Shown piece by piece: positions 31,601 through 41,951 of a stretch of DNA of 64,000 bases; position 1 is the stretch's first letter, and every line of letters starts with the position of its first letter. Origin of the DNA: Nematostella vectensis (Eukaryota; Cnidaria; Anthozoa; Actiniaria; Edwardsiidae); NCBI RefSeq assembly GCF_932526225.1, contig NC_064036.1, forward strand, positions 16,452,953 through 16,516,952. The letters are read 5' to 3'. The translations under genes were made by a program, and so were the position numbers. The notes below the pieces were generated by a model, which worked only from the letters and a program-made list of their open reading frames with translations, searched no databases and was not told the DNA's origin.

Positions 31601-34600
31601 GAGAGAAAGGGTGGTGCTGTAGCTAGGAGAGAAAGGGTCGTGCTGTAGCTAGGAGAGAAACGGTCGTGCTGTAGCTAGGAGAGAAAGGGTCGTGCTGTAG
31701 CTAGGAGAGAAAGGGTCGTGCTGTAGCTAGGAGAGAAACGGTCGTGCTGTAGCTAGGAGAGAAACGGTCGTGCTGTAGCTAGGAGAGAAAGGGTGGTGCT
31801 GTAGCTAGGAGAGAAAGGGTGGTGCTGTAGCTAGGAGAGAAAGGGTCGTGCTGTAGCTAGGAGAGAAAGGGTTGTGCTATAGCTAGGAGAGAAACAGTCG
31901 TGCTGTAGCTAGGAGAGAAAGGGTCGTGCTGTAGCTAGGAGAGAAAGGGTTGTGCTGTAGCTAGGAGAGAAACGGTCGTGCTGTAGCTAGGAGAGAAAGG
32001 GTCGTGCTGTAGCTAGGAGAGAAAGGGTTGTGCTGTAGCTAGGAGAGAAAGGGTCGTGCTGTAGCTAGGAGAGAAAGGGTGGTGCTGTAGTTAGGAGAGA
32101 AAGGGTCGTGCTGTAGCTAGGAGAGAAAGGGTCATGCTGTAGCTAGGAGAGAAAGGGTCGTGCTGTAGCTAGGAGAGAAAGGGTTGTGCTATAGCTAGGA
32201 GAGAAACAGTCGTGCTGTAGCTAGGAGAGAAAGGGTCGTGCTGTAGCTAGGAGAGAAAGGGTTGTGCTGTAGCTAGGAGAGAAACTGTCGTGCTGTATCT
32301 AGGAGAGAAAGGGTTGTGCTGTAGCTAGGAGAGAAAGGGTCGTGCTGTAGCTAGGAGAGAAACGGTCGTGCTGTAGCTAGGAGAGAAAGGGCCGTGCTGT
32401 AGCTAGGAGAGAAAGGGTCGTGCTGTAGCTAGGAGAGAAACGGTCGTGCTGTAGCTAGGAGAGAAAGGGTTGTGCTGTAGCTAGGAGAGAAAGGGTCGTG
32501 CTGTAGCTAGGAGAGAAACGGTCGTGCTGTAGCTAGGAGAGAAAGGGTCGTGCTGTAGCTAGGAGAGAAAGGGTCATGCTGTAGCTAGGAGAGAAAGGGT
32601 TGTGCTGTAGCTAGGAGAGAAAGGGTCGTGCTGTAGCTAGGAGAGAAACGGTCGTGCTGTAGCTAGGAGAGAAACGGTCGTGCTGTAGCTAGGAGAGAAA
32701 GGGTGGTGCTGTAGCTAGGAGAGAAAGGGTCGTGCTGTAGCTAGGAGAGAAAGGGTCGTGCTGTATCTAGGAGAGAAAGAGCCGTGCTGTAGCTAGGAGA
32801 GAAACGGTCGTGCTGTAGCTAGGAGAGAAAGGGTCGTGCTGTAGCTAGGAGAGAAAGGGTCGTGCTGTAGCTAGGAGAGAAAGGGTTGTGCTGTAGCTAG
32901 GAGAGAAAGGGTTGTGCTGTAGCTAGGAGAGAAAGGGTGGTGCTGTAGCTAGGAGAGAAAGGGTCATGCTGTATCTAGGAGAGAAAGGGTCATGCTGTAG
33001 CTAGGAGAGAAAGGGTCGTGCTGTAGCTAGGAGAGAAAGGGTCATGCTGTAGCTAGGAGAGAAAGGGTCATGCTGTAGCTAGGAGAGAAAAGCTCATGCT
33101 GTATCTAGGAGAGAAAGGGTCGTGCTGTAGCTAGGAGAGAAAGGGTGGTGCTGTAGTTAGGAGAGAAAGGGTCGTGCTGTAGCTAGGAGAGAAAGGGTCA
33201 TGCTGTAGCTAGGAGAGAAAGGGTTGTGCTGTAGCTAGGAGAGAAAGAGCCGTGCTGTAGCTAGGAGAGAAAGGGTCGTGCACAGGGCCATCCCCTCAAT
33301 AAAAAATTTGGCCATTTCATGCTTCCCCCCCTCAGTAAATCCTGGCTATGCACCTCCCCCTTTAGTTAATTCAAATGGATTTCCTGTATCTGCCTTACCT
33401 CAGGAGAAGACATGGTGAAGATACTGTCCTCTTCAGCCTCCGCACCAGACCGCAGCATTCGCCTTGGCTCCGCCTCCATGTACTCTGCACTAGTACTGGA
33501 CGTCTTAATTATCTTCCGGGGTTCCTTTTTCTTCCTTGATGAGGACCCCTCCGCCTGCCGACGCATGTCCAGGGAGCCATTACTGGGTATAATTGCACTG
33601 TTGTTGTCAAGACTTACATGCTCTGCTCTAGTATCATCTCCTAGTAGCACTACATGACTTCTGGTAGACGATGCAGCAAAACTGTCCTCACCATTACTAT
33701 TATTCAGAGCAGCAGATGGTTCTTGTGCTGCCTTACTGAGCTCAAAGTCAACATGAAACACGTGATCACTGTGTGTTATGGGTAGTAAGCTTGGCAATGG
33801 ATTGGATGGGAAGGCTGTGATGACTTCAGGAAGAGTATTTTTTGTTTCTGTTTCATCTGTTATTTCTGATCCTGATTGTGTGACTTGTTGATGGGAAACT
33901 GCTTGTGGTGATAGCAGGACTGGTTGATGCATGGCCACTATTGACCTTTGCACAGCCAGTTGATGCGTGACAGCTGGTGGTGATTGTGTGACTGTTTGAA
34001 CATGACCAATGAATGTCTCTTGTGTGTTATCCTTGCTATCATCTGTTTGAATCCCAATGCTTCTCACAAACTTTCCACTTTCTGATGGCTTTGATTTGAT
34101 TGGTTCCCAGATGCAACAGCGCTCATTCACAGCTTTATGATCTTTGGGTTTCAGGCACTGAAAAAAATAACAAGCAAAATATGATTGAGTTGGTGTATTT
34201 GCAAGATCATAACCATGACCATTTTACTAATCAACTGGCTTTGAACAGCAGCTCAGAATGAATAAATAAAAAAACATCACACAGACATCTGTGGCGGTGG
34301 AAAACCAGGCAAGAGAGAAAGGAACACCACTAAATGAAAACAAACTTTAATCAGACTCCAACTCGACAATTCTCAACACAAGGCTCTCAAGTACCCACAA
34401 TTCCATGCGGGTTTACACTACACATATCTCCAATGAACCTAAAGGTCAAAAGCTTGCTGCCATAGAAATTCCATCACTCATCTCTTTTCTTGGGAACAAT
34501 TTCTTATACTGGACCTCATACCACTACAAAAAGAAGATGTTTTTCTGAAATCTTTAAATAAAGCTTAAAACACTGAGAATAGAAACATGTAAAAACATAC

Positions 34601-35056
34601 CTAGGGCAAGGAAATCTAATTATTCCAAGTTGTCCTTTATAATGTTTTTGTTTTCTTCAGCTTCAATGTACAATATTACCAATATTATAATATCATTGCA
34701 GCAGACCTTGCAAGCTTAACTTCATGAGGTTTCACAATCCCATCCCCCACCCCACGCAAACACACATGTGCACAAACATTTCCATGTTCCTACAAAATCG
34801 CCAAGACTCAACACCCTTCTTACATGATAATTACTTAGGCATGCATAAAATGGTCATCTAAACCATCTTAAGTAGCTGTCAACAAATTGATTTGAGAAAA
34901 CTGGATAAATATCTAAGTTGTGCACACTTACAGTGCAGAAATGGATAGCCCATCGGTGCTCTCCAGACTTGACATTGTAGTAGAACAGAACTTCGCCTGA
35001 CTTGCATTGGTATGCAAACCAATCATCGTCAACACCAACCATAGTCTTGTTTTAAC
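28692..35056 (-). CDS. Putative WW-like/C2H2 zinc-finger protein (three exons)
   Basis: Model: 34932-35056 (ATG at 35042), 33399-34157 and 28692-28988, all GT/AG and all joined in phase 0. Exon 1 encodes a WW-like fold (DDDWFAYQCKSGEVLFYYNV then SGEHRW). Exon 2 (253 codons) is Ser/Thr/Gln-rich, with VNERCCIWEPIKSKP near its start and a basic RKKKEPRKIIK stretch. Exon 3 has C2H2-type fingers (CPKCGTEF, CTYCYEIF, LKCSECGKKF) and a stop. The 33399 donor is also in phase with the acceptor at 27923. I do not recognise the family. The exon 1 to exon 2 join is well supported. The join to exon 3 across 4.4 kb of minisatellite is inferred from phase only. Confidence 0.5.
28989..30024. other. Intron or spacer with one MITE
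   Basis: AT-rich sequence upstream of the zinc-finger exon. Apart from the MITE at 29636-29788 I see nothing to annotate before the minisatellite starts. Confidence 0.4.
29636..29788. mobile_element. MITE, 'TACACCTATTTCA' family, hairpin-type
   Basis: Ends tatacacctatttca and tgaaataggtatata are inverted repeats, and the subterminal gttgtcag..gcaaatggca pairs with tgccatttgcactgacaac, so most of the 153 bp can fold on itself. The flanking TA dinucleotides are consistent with a TA target site. A second, decayed copy lies at 26476-26708. Confidence 0.8.
30025..33281. repeat. 26-bp minisatellite, about 125 units, with higher-order structure
   Basis: The unit is gtcgtgctgtagctaggaga followed by gaaagg. 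Variants include gtatct for gtagct, and aaacgg, aaacag or aaactg for aaaggg. The rare variant ctgtcgtgctgtatct occurs at 30621, 31271 and 32285, which are 25 and 39 units apart with no register slip, so blocks of many units have been copied together. The unit length is not a multiple of three and it contains tag triplets, so it does not code. Confidence 0.97.
34158..34931. other. Intron of the WW-like gene
   Basis: AT-rich sequence between two well-bordered exons. Nothing else is recognised. Confidence 0.5.
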
Positions 35057-35300
35057 CTGGAAAACAGTATTCATGATATGATCTTATGTCAGGTCACCCT
35101 TTACACAAGGCAATGCATAATGGTCATTTTTATGGGTAAAAAGGCCTAAATACCCATTTACGTTTAGATCTTTAACTCTCTAATACGGCATTCATGACAA
35201 ATTTTCCCTTAATCCTCTTTTTTTAATATGCAACAGATAATATAACATCCCCTCCTTCTCTTCTTCGGGGATCAAGATTGACCCTCTGCCGGAAAATGCA

Positions 35301-35657
35301 TGCCTGTCAACTCTCTCACATTAGGCGGCAGTCTCAAGATTTTGGACCCCTTCTCCCACTCTCCTGCGTTGAGCACCAAATCTCCCACTTTTTAGCGATT
35401 TTTATTGGCTCCTAAAAATTATTCTATAGAAAATCGTCATTTTGCCTATTTTCTATTAAAATATTTGAAACAATAATTCCCTTGCATAGCGCAACTATCT
35501 AACACCCTTGCGAGATCTTTAAGTGGATTTGTTCGTGAGAGCTTTCTATACGGCAAACGCCTGCAAGGCTAAACCCACCCCCCCAAAAAAAATGAATATA
35601 CCCCACCCCTCCCCCTAAAAAATTATCAAGCCTTGAGGTTTTCGGAGGTTGACAGGT
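35301..35657. mobile_element. TIR MITE, 'CCTGTCAACTCT' family, copy 2
   Basis: Ends tgcctgtcaactctc and ggaggttgacaggttt are inverted. The body matches 10204-10562 almost throughout, including ttctatagaaaatcgtcatt. It lies upstream of the WW-like exon. Confidence 0.78.
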
Positions 35658-36698
35658 TTGAAAATGTACAGTGTCAATTTGCAATATACATTGCTTCTAT
35701 TCTTGATAAGACCACTTAGCTTTTGACTAGTTGTCACACCTGATGAAGCCTAAATACATCTAAATAAAGTATAAGTTTGCTAGAAGAACAGTTTTTATCT
35801 CCTCTCAGGGATTTACCAAGAACTTTGCTCCCAGGACCCAAACAATTTGTTATCATCTTATGTTTATCAGGTACTAGACCCAACTAAAATAAACAATACA
35901 GAATCTAGACAACATACTCATTGTACTGGATGGGATTACATTTCCTAATCATGAAAGTATAAAATATCCTCAAATGCGTTCCTTCATTATAAAATACTTT
36001 TAAGTAACTTAAATGTATGGACACCCTGTTATACACAAAAATATAGGTCCAAAAAAATCATAATCAATAAAATCACAACTAAAACAACATAGGCATGACA
36101 TGAAGTGTTTGTTCAATATCTGAATGTACCTTGGCGCCATTACAAGAAATACAGATAAGACATCTATAAGGTTTGAGTTACTGTTCAACAACCGCGACAC
36201 TTTTTTTCAACTGACAGAAAAAAGAAGGGTAGAAAAATATCCTTTCTAGGGAACATTATGATATCAAATTTGTGAAAGATCAAACTGTGATTACAAATGG
36301 GCGAACAACAAGTTACATGTTTTAAGAATATATTTGAGAGGTTCGAAAGCTGGCATGGTAAAAGCATTAAACATTCATTCATCTCCATTCCATTGTTTCA
36401 CCGCGGTCACCCGTCCAAGCGAAATGCTGTATTGCTCCACATGTTCGAAACAACAATAAGCAAAACTATATTCCCTAATAAAAACCCAAACCCTTACAAT
36501 ATCCAAGCCAACACCAGACGGCAGAAAAGCACGAAATACTGAGACGCGGCTAGCATCCAAGTCGCCACATCACACTACATGTCTCGCAACCCGAGCGAGT
36601 TGTTCACTGCGGCCTTCTTTCCCTCGGCCGCGTGTGGTAAACATTCTGGAATACGTTTTAAATCGAAGCTAATGACGATAGACCGTGTAGTAACGTAC
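35658..36698. other. Upstream spacer of the WW-like gene
   Basis: AT-rich. The stretch 36540-36700 is more GC-balanced and could hold a promoter or 5' exon. I see no supported gene. Confidence 0.35.
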
Positions 36699-36807
36699 CT
36701 TGTGATATAATTAGTGTTTCCAGGAGGCAGTTCAGTTAGTTTTCTTGCCGCTAATTCTGTGTAATTGAAGAAGTCGCTTACCGTAGTTGTCGTAGATGCT
36801 GTGTGAT
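36699..36807 (-). other. Candidate host exon beside the Polinton
   Basis: 109 nt between a strong acceptor (gtttttgtttccag, exon start 36807) and a donor (ACAAG|gtacg, exon end 36699). It is open in one frame (SDFFNYTELAARKLTELPPG), but joining it to the exon at 35056 in that frame soon meets a stop. It may therefore be 5' UTR of the WW-like gene, or belong to another transcript. The Polinton end is only 27 nt upstream of the acceptor. Confidence 0.35.
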
Positions 36808-36833
36808 CTGGAAACAAAAACACAAGTGGTGAA

Positions 36834-37120
36834 AGGGGGGACTGGGTAGTTTCAGTGAAACGGCCTGGGAGGCCCGGATCCCCCCTCCGGGCCTCCCAGC
36901 CCCGTCTCTATATGTCAGGCAGATAATGTTTCGCGTACATAAACAATCGGCAAAAGCTAATGTAGGCCAAATCGATTTCACGTACATAAACAATCGGCAA
37001 AAGTTAATGTAGGCAAAATAGATTTCGCGTACACGAATAATCAATTAGGGCCGCAGGTGTTTCGCGTGCACGAATAATAATTAGGGCTGCAGGTGTTTCG
37101 AGTTCATGAAGAATTAGGGC
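36834..37120 (+). repeat. Polinton left terminal inverted repeat
   Basis: Starts with a G run then actgggtagtttcagtgaaa, and contains a perfect 14-bp-stem hairpin ctgggaggcccgga/tccgggcctcccag (about 36865-36899). Five iterons beginning tttcgcgt, or close variants, start at 36929, 36976, 37023, 37060 and 37096. One 47-bp iteron is present twice here but once in the right repeat, so this end has an internal duplication. Confidence 0.92.
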
Positions 37121-37285
37121 GTAGGCCGGGCGCGTGCAAGCCCAAGGACTTGCGCGTACACGACTTTTTGGGGCAAATAGCGGTAGGGCCGCGAAAACGA
37201 GGAGGGCCGCCAACCTACGGAGCGTGGAATAATCGTTTTTCGGCCGTGAGTTCGAAGCCGCCTGCGTGGCGTTTAAACCTGAGTT
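37121..37285. other. Subterminal spacer, Polinton left end
   Basis: GC-rich non-coding sequence between the terminal repeat and the first gene. It contains one more iteron-like string, gcgcgtacacgact, near 37151. Confidence 0.5.
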
Positions 37286-37897
37286 CTACACGAACACCTC
37301 GCTCCCGAACTCCTCGCGAATTTTTCGCAGTCTCTTTTTCATCCTTTCGCGTGCCACCAGGGAGGGCCCTTTCCCGCTTTTTTTATCATGCGGTGCGAGG
37401 CTGTGTCGAGCTCTGATAGCGGACTTGAGCGCGTTGTATCTCTCTTGTTCCTGAAGTATTAGCCGAAACTCTTCGTCTGAGATACGCCCGTCTTGCAGAG
37501 CCTTAGAGACCAGCTCGCCGATCGAGTTTTTCTTACTCTCCGCTAGAACCATCGTGTCTTCGTGTTTAGCCACCTTGCTCGTAAGACCCCTAGAGACCAC
37601 CCCCGCGCCCGCGCCCGCGCCCACGACACCGACCAGCCCAGCGACCCCTGCCAGCGGAGCGCCGATCAGAACCCCTATCCCACTCAAAGAGACTCCCAAC
37701 CCGGCGCCGGAAAGCGCCCCTGCAGCGATGCCGGATGCCACAGACACAGCATGGGTAACGGTGAAGGCGCGCTTATACTTCTTCCGCACCTGTCGATAAT
37801 GCGTTATCTCATTGTCTAGAACCGCCTGAGTGTCACGTATTACCTGGAGTTTGAGGGGGGTGGGCACTGGGGAGCGGGGGATATATGGATATGCCAC
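37286..37897 (-). CDS. Polinton protein of unknown function, Gly/Ala-rich membrane region
   Basis: 203 aa, intact. Residues about 45-105 form a long Gly/Ala/Val-rich hydrophobic region (AHAVSVASGIAAGALSGAG-type, then IGAPLAGVAGLVGVVGAG) able to span or insert in membrane. The C-terminal half is charged and helical (DGRISDEEFRLILQEQERYN) and ends in a very basic tail (RERMKKRLRKIREEF). Similar proteins recur in cnidarian Polintons, but I know no assigned function. A membrane-active virion protein is one possibility, as inference only. It is transcribed away from the capsid cluster. Confidence 0.75.
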   Translation of the reverse strand: MAYPYIPRSPVPTPLKLQVIRDTQAVLDNEITHYRQVRKKYKRAFTVTHAVSVASGIAAGALSGAGLGVSLSGIGVLIGAPLAGVAGLVGVVGAGAGAGVVSRGLTSKVAKHEDTMVLAESKKNSIGELVSKALQDGRISDEEFRLILQEQERYNALKSAIRARHSLAPHDKKSGKGPSLVARERMKKRLRKIREEFGSEVFV

Positions 37898-37960
37898 CGC
37901 TGCTAACGTCGCTGTTCGCCATGCCTGCTATGTCGGGCCTAGGTTAGCTCTAATACGAGG

Positions 37961-38620
37961 CGAACAGGCCTGCCCTTAAAGTCCACCCGTCTACCGCGGT
38001 CATCCCTGACCCATATTCGGATACTCGAGACAAACTCAGAGGAAGACGCTGCGACACAAATGGGGGTGTCGGGCCCATAGACGACTTTCTCGTGCGGCCT
38101 CCCGCGGGTTTCTAGGCAAGCGAGAACGTTTGAAGGCTCGCCTAAGGCGAAGCATTTCGTGCGGTCTACGATATCGCAGAAGATGTAGATGGCCTCTATT
38201 TCCGACAAAGTCACCTCAAGTGGGGGATCCCCCACGGGCAGTACGAGGCCCCCCCCCCATCTGATCGTCTTTAGCCTCTAGGCCAAATAGTGCGCAAAGC
38301 TCGGCGTTCAGGAACACAATGCCTGTGGACACGAGCACGATCTTCCCGGTGAGGGGATCCAGCTTCGCGGTCAGAATCTGGCTTTTAGCGTGGTTGATCG
38401 TTTCCATGATGGACTCGGCCGTGTGGTGCCCGGCTGGCAGAGTAGCGATGGTCGGGAGGGAGTCTGTAGTCGTTATCTGCTGCTCCCGCTCGAGATTATA
38501 CCAGCTGTTAAACAGCGAGCACTGCCGGAGCGCCACAAAGTGCGGGCGCCTTATCGGCTGCCCGAAGAAGAGCGTCAGTCAGGTGAACTCAGCGTGTAGG
38601 ACCACCATTGTGTTGAACAT
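37961..38620 (-). pseudogene. Polinton minor capsid (penton-like) protein, broken
   Basis: Reads from an ATG at 38620-38618 but meets TGA at 38581-38579. It then runs open through SLFNSWYNLEREQQ and LPAGHHTAESIMETI, until a run of ten C (about 38250-38259) shifts the frame into the part ending VRDDRGRRVDFKGRPVRL. The C-terminal pattern of a beta strand with a polar turn (VRDDRGRRVDF) is typical of the single-jelly-roll minor capsid proteins of Polintons, which form capsid vertices. The lesions are one nonsense codon and one homopolymer frameshift. The family call is from pattern and gene position beside the major capsid gene. Confidence 0.7.
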
Positions 38621-38650
38621 AGCCCGCCTTCGTGTTTAATAGGGCTGAGC

Positions 38651-40606
38651 ATGGATTGGGAAGGCTGGCAGATGCTGAACGAGGTCCCCGGAAGGAAGGA
38701 GGAGGAGACGAAGAAGGCGGCAGTTGCGGCGGGAGCCTCTATAGCCGAACATATCAAACACGCTATAGCCGAACAAGCCAAAAAACCGGTTTCCCTAGGT
38801 TTCCCTAGGTCTCTTACCCTCGCGCAAAAGCTGCTCTACGCCGTACCCGCGACCCCCGTGGAGAGCACGGCCTCAGACATCACCCCACTACTCACGCAGC
38901 TGGAGATACACGTGGCTGAGGACAAATCATTCACAACTAGGGTCCGAGACATATTCAAAGAGACAGTTGTCACGCACAAGTCCGCCAAGGAGTCTCGCCG
39001 GTGGCTATCGGAGCCTTCCTATGGGTACTGGCCACAGCAACTCAACTTTGCGGTCTGGTGCGCAACAGCCGGATGTGGGGTATCCCTAACTGACCCCACT
39101 TTCGCCACGCTCCCCTCTGTCATCAGGGGATTTCTAAGGTTTCACGTCTACTTTACCACCCGGAGGATACTCTACGAGCTCGGCGTCCCCCTGCCTGGCG
39201 ACAACCCGTTCACGCAAAAAGGTAACCCCTACAAGAAGGCCGCTTTCGAGCGACTATGCATAGAGTTCGGTTTGCCGCATAAGCCGGACTTCCGATGGAA
39301 AGGCGGGCGGAACCATGGGCTAGCGATGTGTTTGTGTTCTACCCGGGGGAGGGGTATCGCAACGTGCACGTGATCCGTGGCTACGACACGGCGGCGGACG
39401 AGTACCCGAGCCACCTCAATCTGTTTAGCGTCGAAGGTGGGACGTACAATAGTGGGAAGCAGGTGGGTTACATACGCAACGACGACCACGGGGGCGTGCA
39501 ATATAGCTGGTTTGCGCCTCCCAAAGGCGAGGGGCTAACGAAAGCAGGGCTAGGGAGACTCGACCGTTTGGTCGAGGCGTTCGTCTACACAGTGCTTGGC
39601 GCGCAGGTAAACGTCCGTTCCTCCATCGCAGGGGCCGGTGGGCCGGCCATGGAGGCGCAGGCGGAGTTCACGGAGCTGCTCGAAGACGCGATCATAGAAA
39701 ACGACATCGCTCAAAGCGTGCAAAGGTACAAGTTAGCCGTGCAGGAGGCCAAGGTGAGACTTGCGGTTGCACCAGGAGTGTGGCTGATGCCGAGCGATCT
39801 GGTGATAAACACGCAAAGCGTCGTGGGCTACAACAATAAGCTGCAGAAAGCCACGGACTCCATGAAGCTCGGCGCAAACGCACCGAGACAAAGCCAGTCG
39901 GTGCTCATAACATGGCCGGTGGGCATCCTAGGAACTGATGCCACCAAATTATCCTATGGCATCAAAAATCTAGAGCTGGCGTACGAAAGCCTGAGGGACG
40001 ACAACCTCGCCCGGTCTGCAGCCGCCGCCTACCACAACGGCACAACGTTCTTCTACGAGCAAGTAAACCTTCACAAGACCTTCGTGATTAGCAAAGGGAC
40101 GGACAGCATAATCAACGAGAGTGTCAACCTGCCGCGAAGGTCTATGAGTGGTCTGCTGCTCCTCTTCGTGGAGCCATACACGGCAGGGACTCGCGACTCT
40201 GAGAAGTTCGTGTACCCCGACATCAAGAGCGTTCGCGCTACAATCGACGGCACGCCAAACAAAGTCTTCAGCCAGGGCCTGCGCCCCACGGATTTCTGGA
40301 GGGAGGCGAAAAGGCGGTTCGTCCGCCCCTCCCCGGGGGGGGCACAGCGGAGCGCCCGCCGCCCCGGCAATCGGCCCCGAGTCGTTCTATGGCGATAACA
40401 AATTTGCTCTGTGGATCGACCTTCGAACGACGGACGACAGCGCCATCCATGGGGGTGGTCTCCGATTGGTCAATACCCGCGACGGCGTGCACCTCGAGAT
40501 AAAACGCACGGCAGGCGGCTTGGGTAGCGTAAACTGTCACGTGTTTGTAGTGGCCGACGCCCAAATGAACCTTATGAACGGACAGCTAGAGTCCATACAA
40601 TACTGA
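38651..40606 (+). pseudogene. Polinton major capsid protein, two frameshifts
   Basis: About 650 codons in three pieces. The first is open from ATG 38651 to about 39300-39330, where the frame moves. The second is open to about 40330-40350, where a run of eight G shifts it back. The third ends at TGA 40604-40606. Pieces one and two share no repeated residues, so they are one gene. The N-terminal part is helical, then SYGYWPQQLNFAVW. The middle has VNTQSVVGYNNKL-type sheet strands. The C-terminus carries KFALWIDLRTTDDSAIHGGG and LEIKRTAGGLGSVNCHVF, a pattern I associate with the double-jelly-roll capsid gene of cnidarian Polintons. It is the first gene of the rightward cluster. Confidence 0.75.
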
Positions 40607-40625
40607 GCACATACGCCGGAGCGGT

Positions 40626-41228
40626 ATGGACCCGAAAAACGTCCCATTTAAGGCTCTCATCGTGGGCCCGACGTCATGCGGGAAGACCCAATTCGTAGTG
40701 GACCGACTGCGCGGCCCTTTCCGGGGCAGGTTTGACTACATCGTACTCGTGTGCCCTACCTTTGTCTACAACAAAACATACGATGGCTTCGGCGAGGGCG
40801 ACAATCGTCTGTTTGTCATCGCACCTGAGGCGGGTCGGATCGACATGCTGCTGAGGTTTGTCTCCGCTCTCTTCGAAGGCACTAATACGCTAATCATACT
40901 CGACGACTGTGCGGCCTCGAAAGACGTAAAGAGGCGCTCTGACCAGCTCGTCAACTTGGCGTTCAGCGCGCGCCACGTGGGTATCAGCGTGTGGGTGATC
41001 ACGCAGCAGCTCACCAGCATCACGAAGCCGTTCCGCGAGAACATCGCGGCCAAGGTGGTCTTCTATACCCCGAGCAAGGCGGACATGAAAGCTATCCTGC
41101 ATGACTACGGCGCGGAGCTTTCAGAGGAGAAGATGAAAGAGTACATGAAGGCCCCCAAGACGAAAAAGTTCTCGAAGTTAGAGTTTTGCTTGCGTCGCCC
41201 TTATACCATCGCCCTAGTTGAACGGTAA
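40626..41228 (+). CDS. Polinton genome-packaging ATPase (FtsK/HerA type)
   Basis: 200 aa, intact. Walker A is GPTSCGKT (residues about 13-20), Walker B is TLIILDDC (about 87-94), and SVWVITQQLTS (about 121-131) is the sensor-like strand typical of A32-type packaging ATPases. This enzyme pumps DNA into the capsid in Polintons, adintoviruses and large DNA viruses. It starts 19 bp after the capsid stop codon, so the two probably share a transcript. The length is near the usual 200-250 aa. Confidence 0.92.
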   Translation: MDPKNVPFKALIVGPTSCGKTQFVVDRLRGPFRGRFDYIVLVCPTFVYNKTYDGFGEGDNRLFVIAPEAGRIDMLLRFVSALFEGTNTLIILDDCAASKDVKRRSDQLVNLAFSARHVGISVWVITQQLTSITKPFRENIAAKVVFYTPSKADMKAILHDYGAELSEEKMKEYMKAPKTKKFSKLEFCLRRPYTIALVER

Positions 41229-41270
41229 CCACCGCCCTAGGGCATAACGTATGTGCACCTTAGCCACGGC

Positions 41271-41693
41271 ATGACGAGCGACGAATACTTTGAGAGTTTT
41301 CTTGAGGGGGACGCCGAAGGCCTCCCGGCCGTCGAGTCGTTGGACTGCTCGACGCATCCTGCCGGGGCGGCAACCGGAGGTGAGCAAACTGAGATAGCAG
41401 ACGCGAGGGAGGAACTCGCGATTCTCGTAGCCTCGGGGAAGTCGAGAGAAATGGTAGGCAAGGCGATGACTCACGACGACGTCAAACGCATGAGCGCCGA
41501 GGAGGTGAGGAAGTACCAGAGGCGATACGAGACCGCTCTAGCCAGCCGGACTACAGACGCCCTGGCGGACAGCTTTCTGAAGCTTACGACCAAGCTAGTA
41601 GGCATGGCGCTGCCGATAGACAGTGTGGCCGATCTTCACAATGACCTAGTGTCCGACTACATCGTCAACAACGAGCTCCGCATATTGTGCTGA
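41271..41693 (+). CDS. Acidic Polinton protein of unknown function
   Basis: 140 aa from the ATG at 41271. The N-terminus is acidic (SDEYFESFLEGDAEG), then helical with MTHDDVKRMSAEEVRKYQRR. No catalytic motif is seen. Its position after the packaging ATPase is shared by small uncharacterised proteins of related elements. The next start codon (41687) overlaps the end, but I do not trust that ORF. Confidence 0.6.
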   Translation: MTSDEYFESFLEGDAEGLPAVESLDCSTHPAGAATGGEQTEIADAREELAILVASGKSREMVGKAMTHDDVKRMSAEEVRKYQRRYETALASRTTDALADSFLKLTTKLVGMALPIDSVADLHNDLVSDYIVNNELRILC

Positions 41694-41951
41694 AGCCTGG
41701 CTCTACGCCGCGGTCGTTTGATGGCTTTAGCCGCCGGGGCGTTACACATAGCGCGTCACGTGGACTGTCGTGCCGACACCGGAACAGCAAGCGCCGACGC
41801 GCGGAGCCAACACGAGGTAGCAGCCGCGGACAGTGTCGAGCCCGCCACCCCAGAGTAGACGCTCATTTGAAAGCTCGCCACTTCTCCTACCACTTGGTAC
41901 CAAGTACTTGGTTCCAAGTAGTTGACACCGCGTGTTTGCACGTCGGCGCAG
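41694..41951. other. Polinton intergenic region with palindrome
   Basis: Rich in CG. At 41888-41920 lies cttggtaccaag followed by tacttggttccaag, a perfect 12-bp palindrome next to an imperfect repeat of it. This could be a regulatory site for the following gene. I see no supported coding sequence. Confidence 0.45.

Noticed and set aside
30025-33281. CRISPR-like array
   Set aside because: Units are contiguous without unique spacers, so it is a minisatellite; the host is a eukaryote.
38651-39373. Treating the first part of the major capsid gene as a separate protein
   Set aside because: The next frame continues directly with no repeated or missing residues, and the total length fits one capsid protein.
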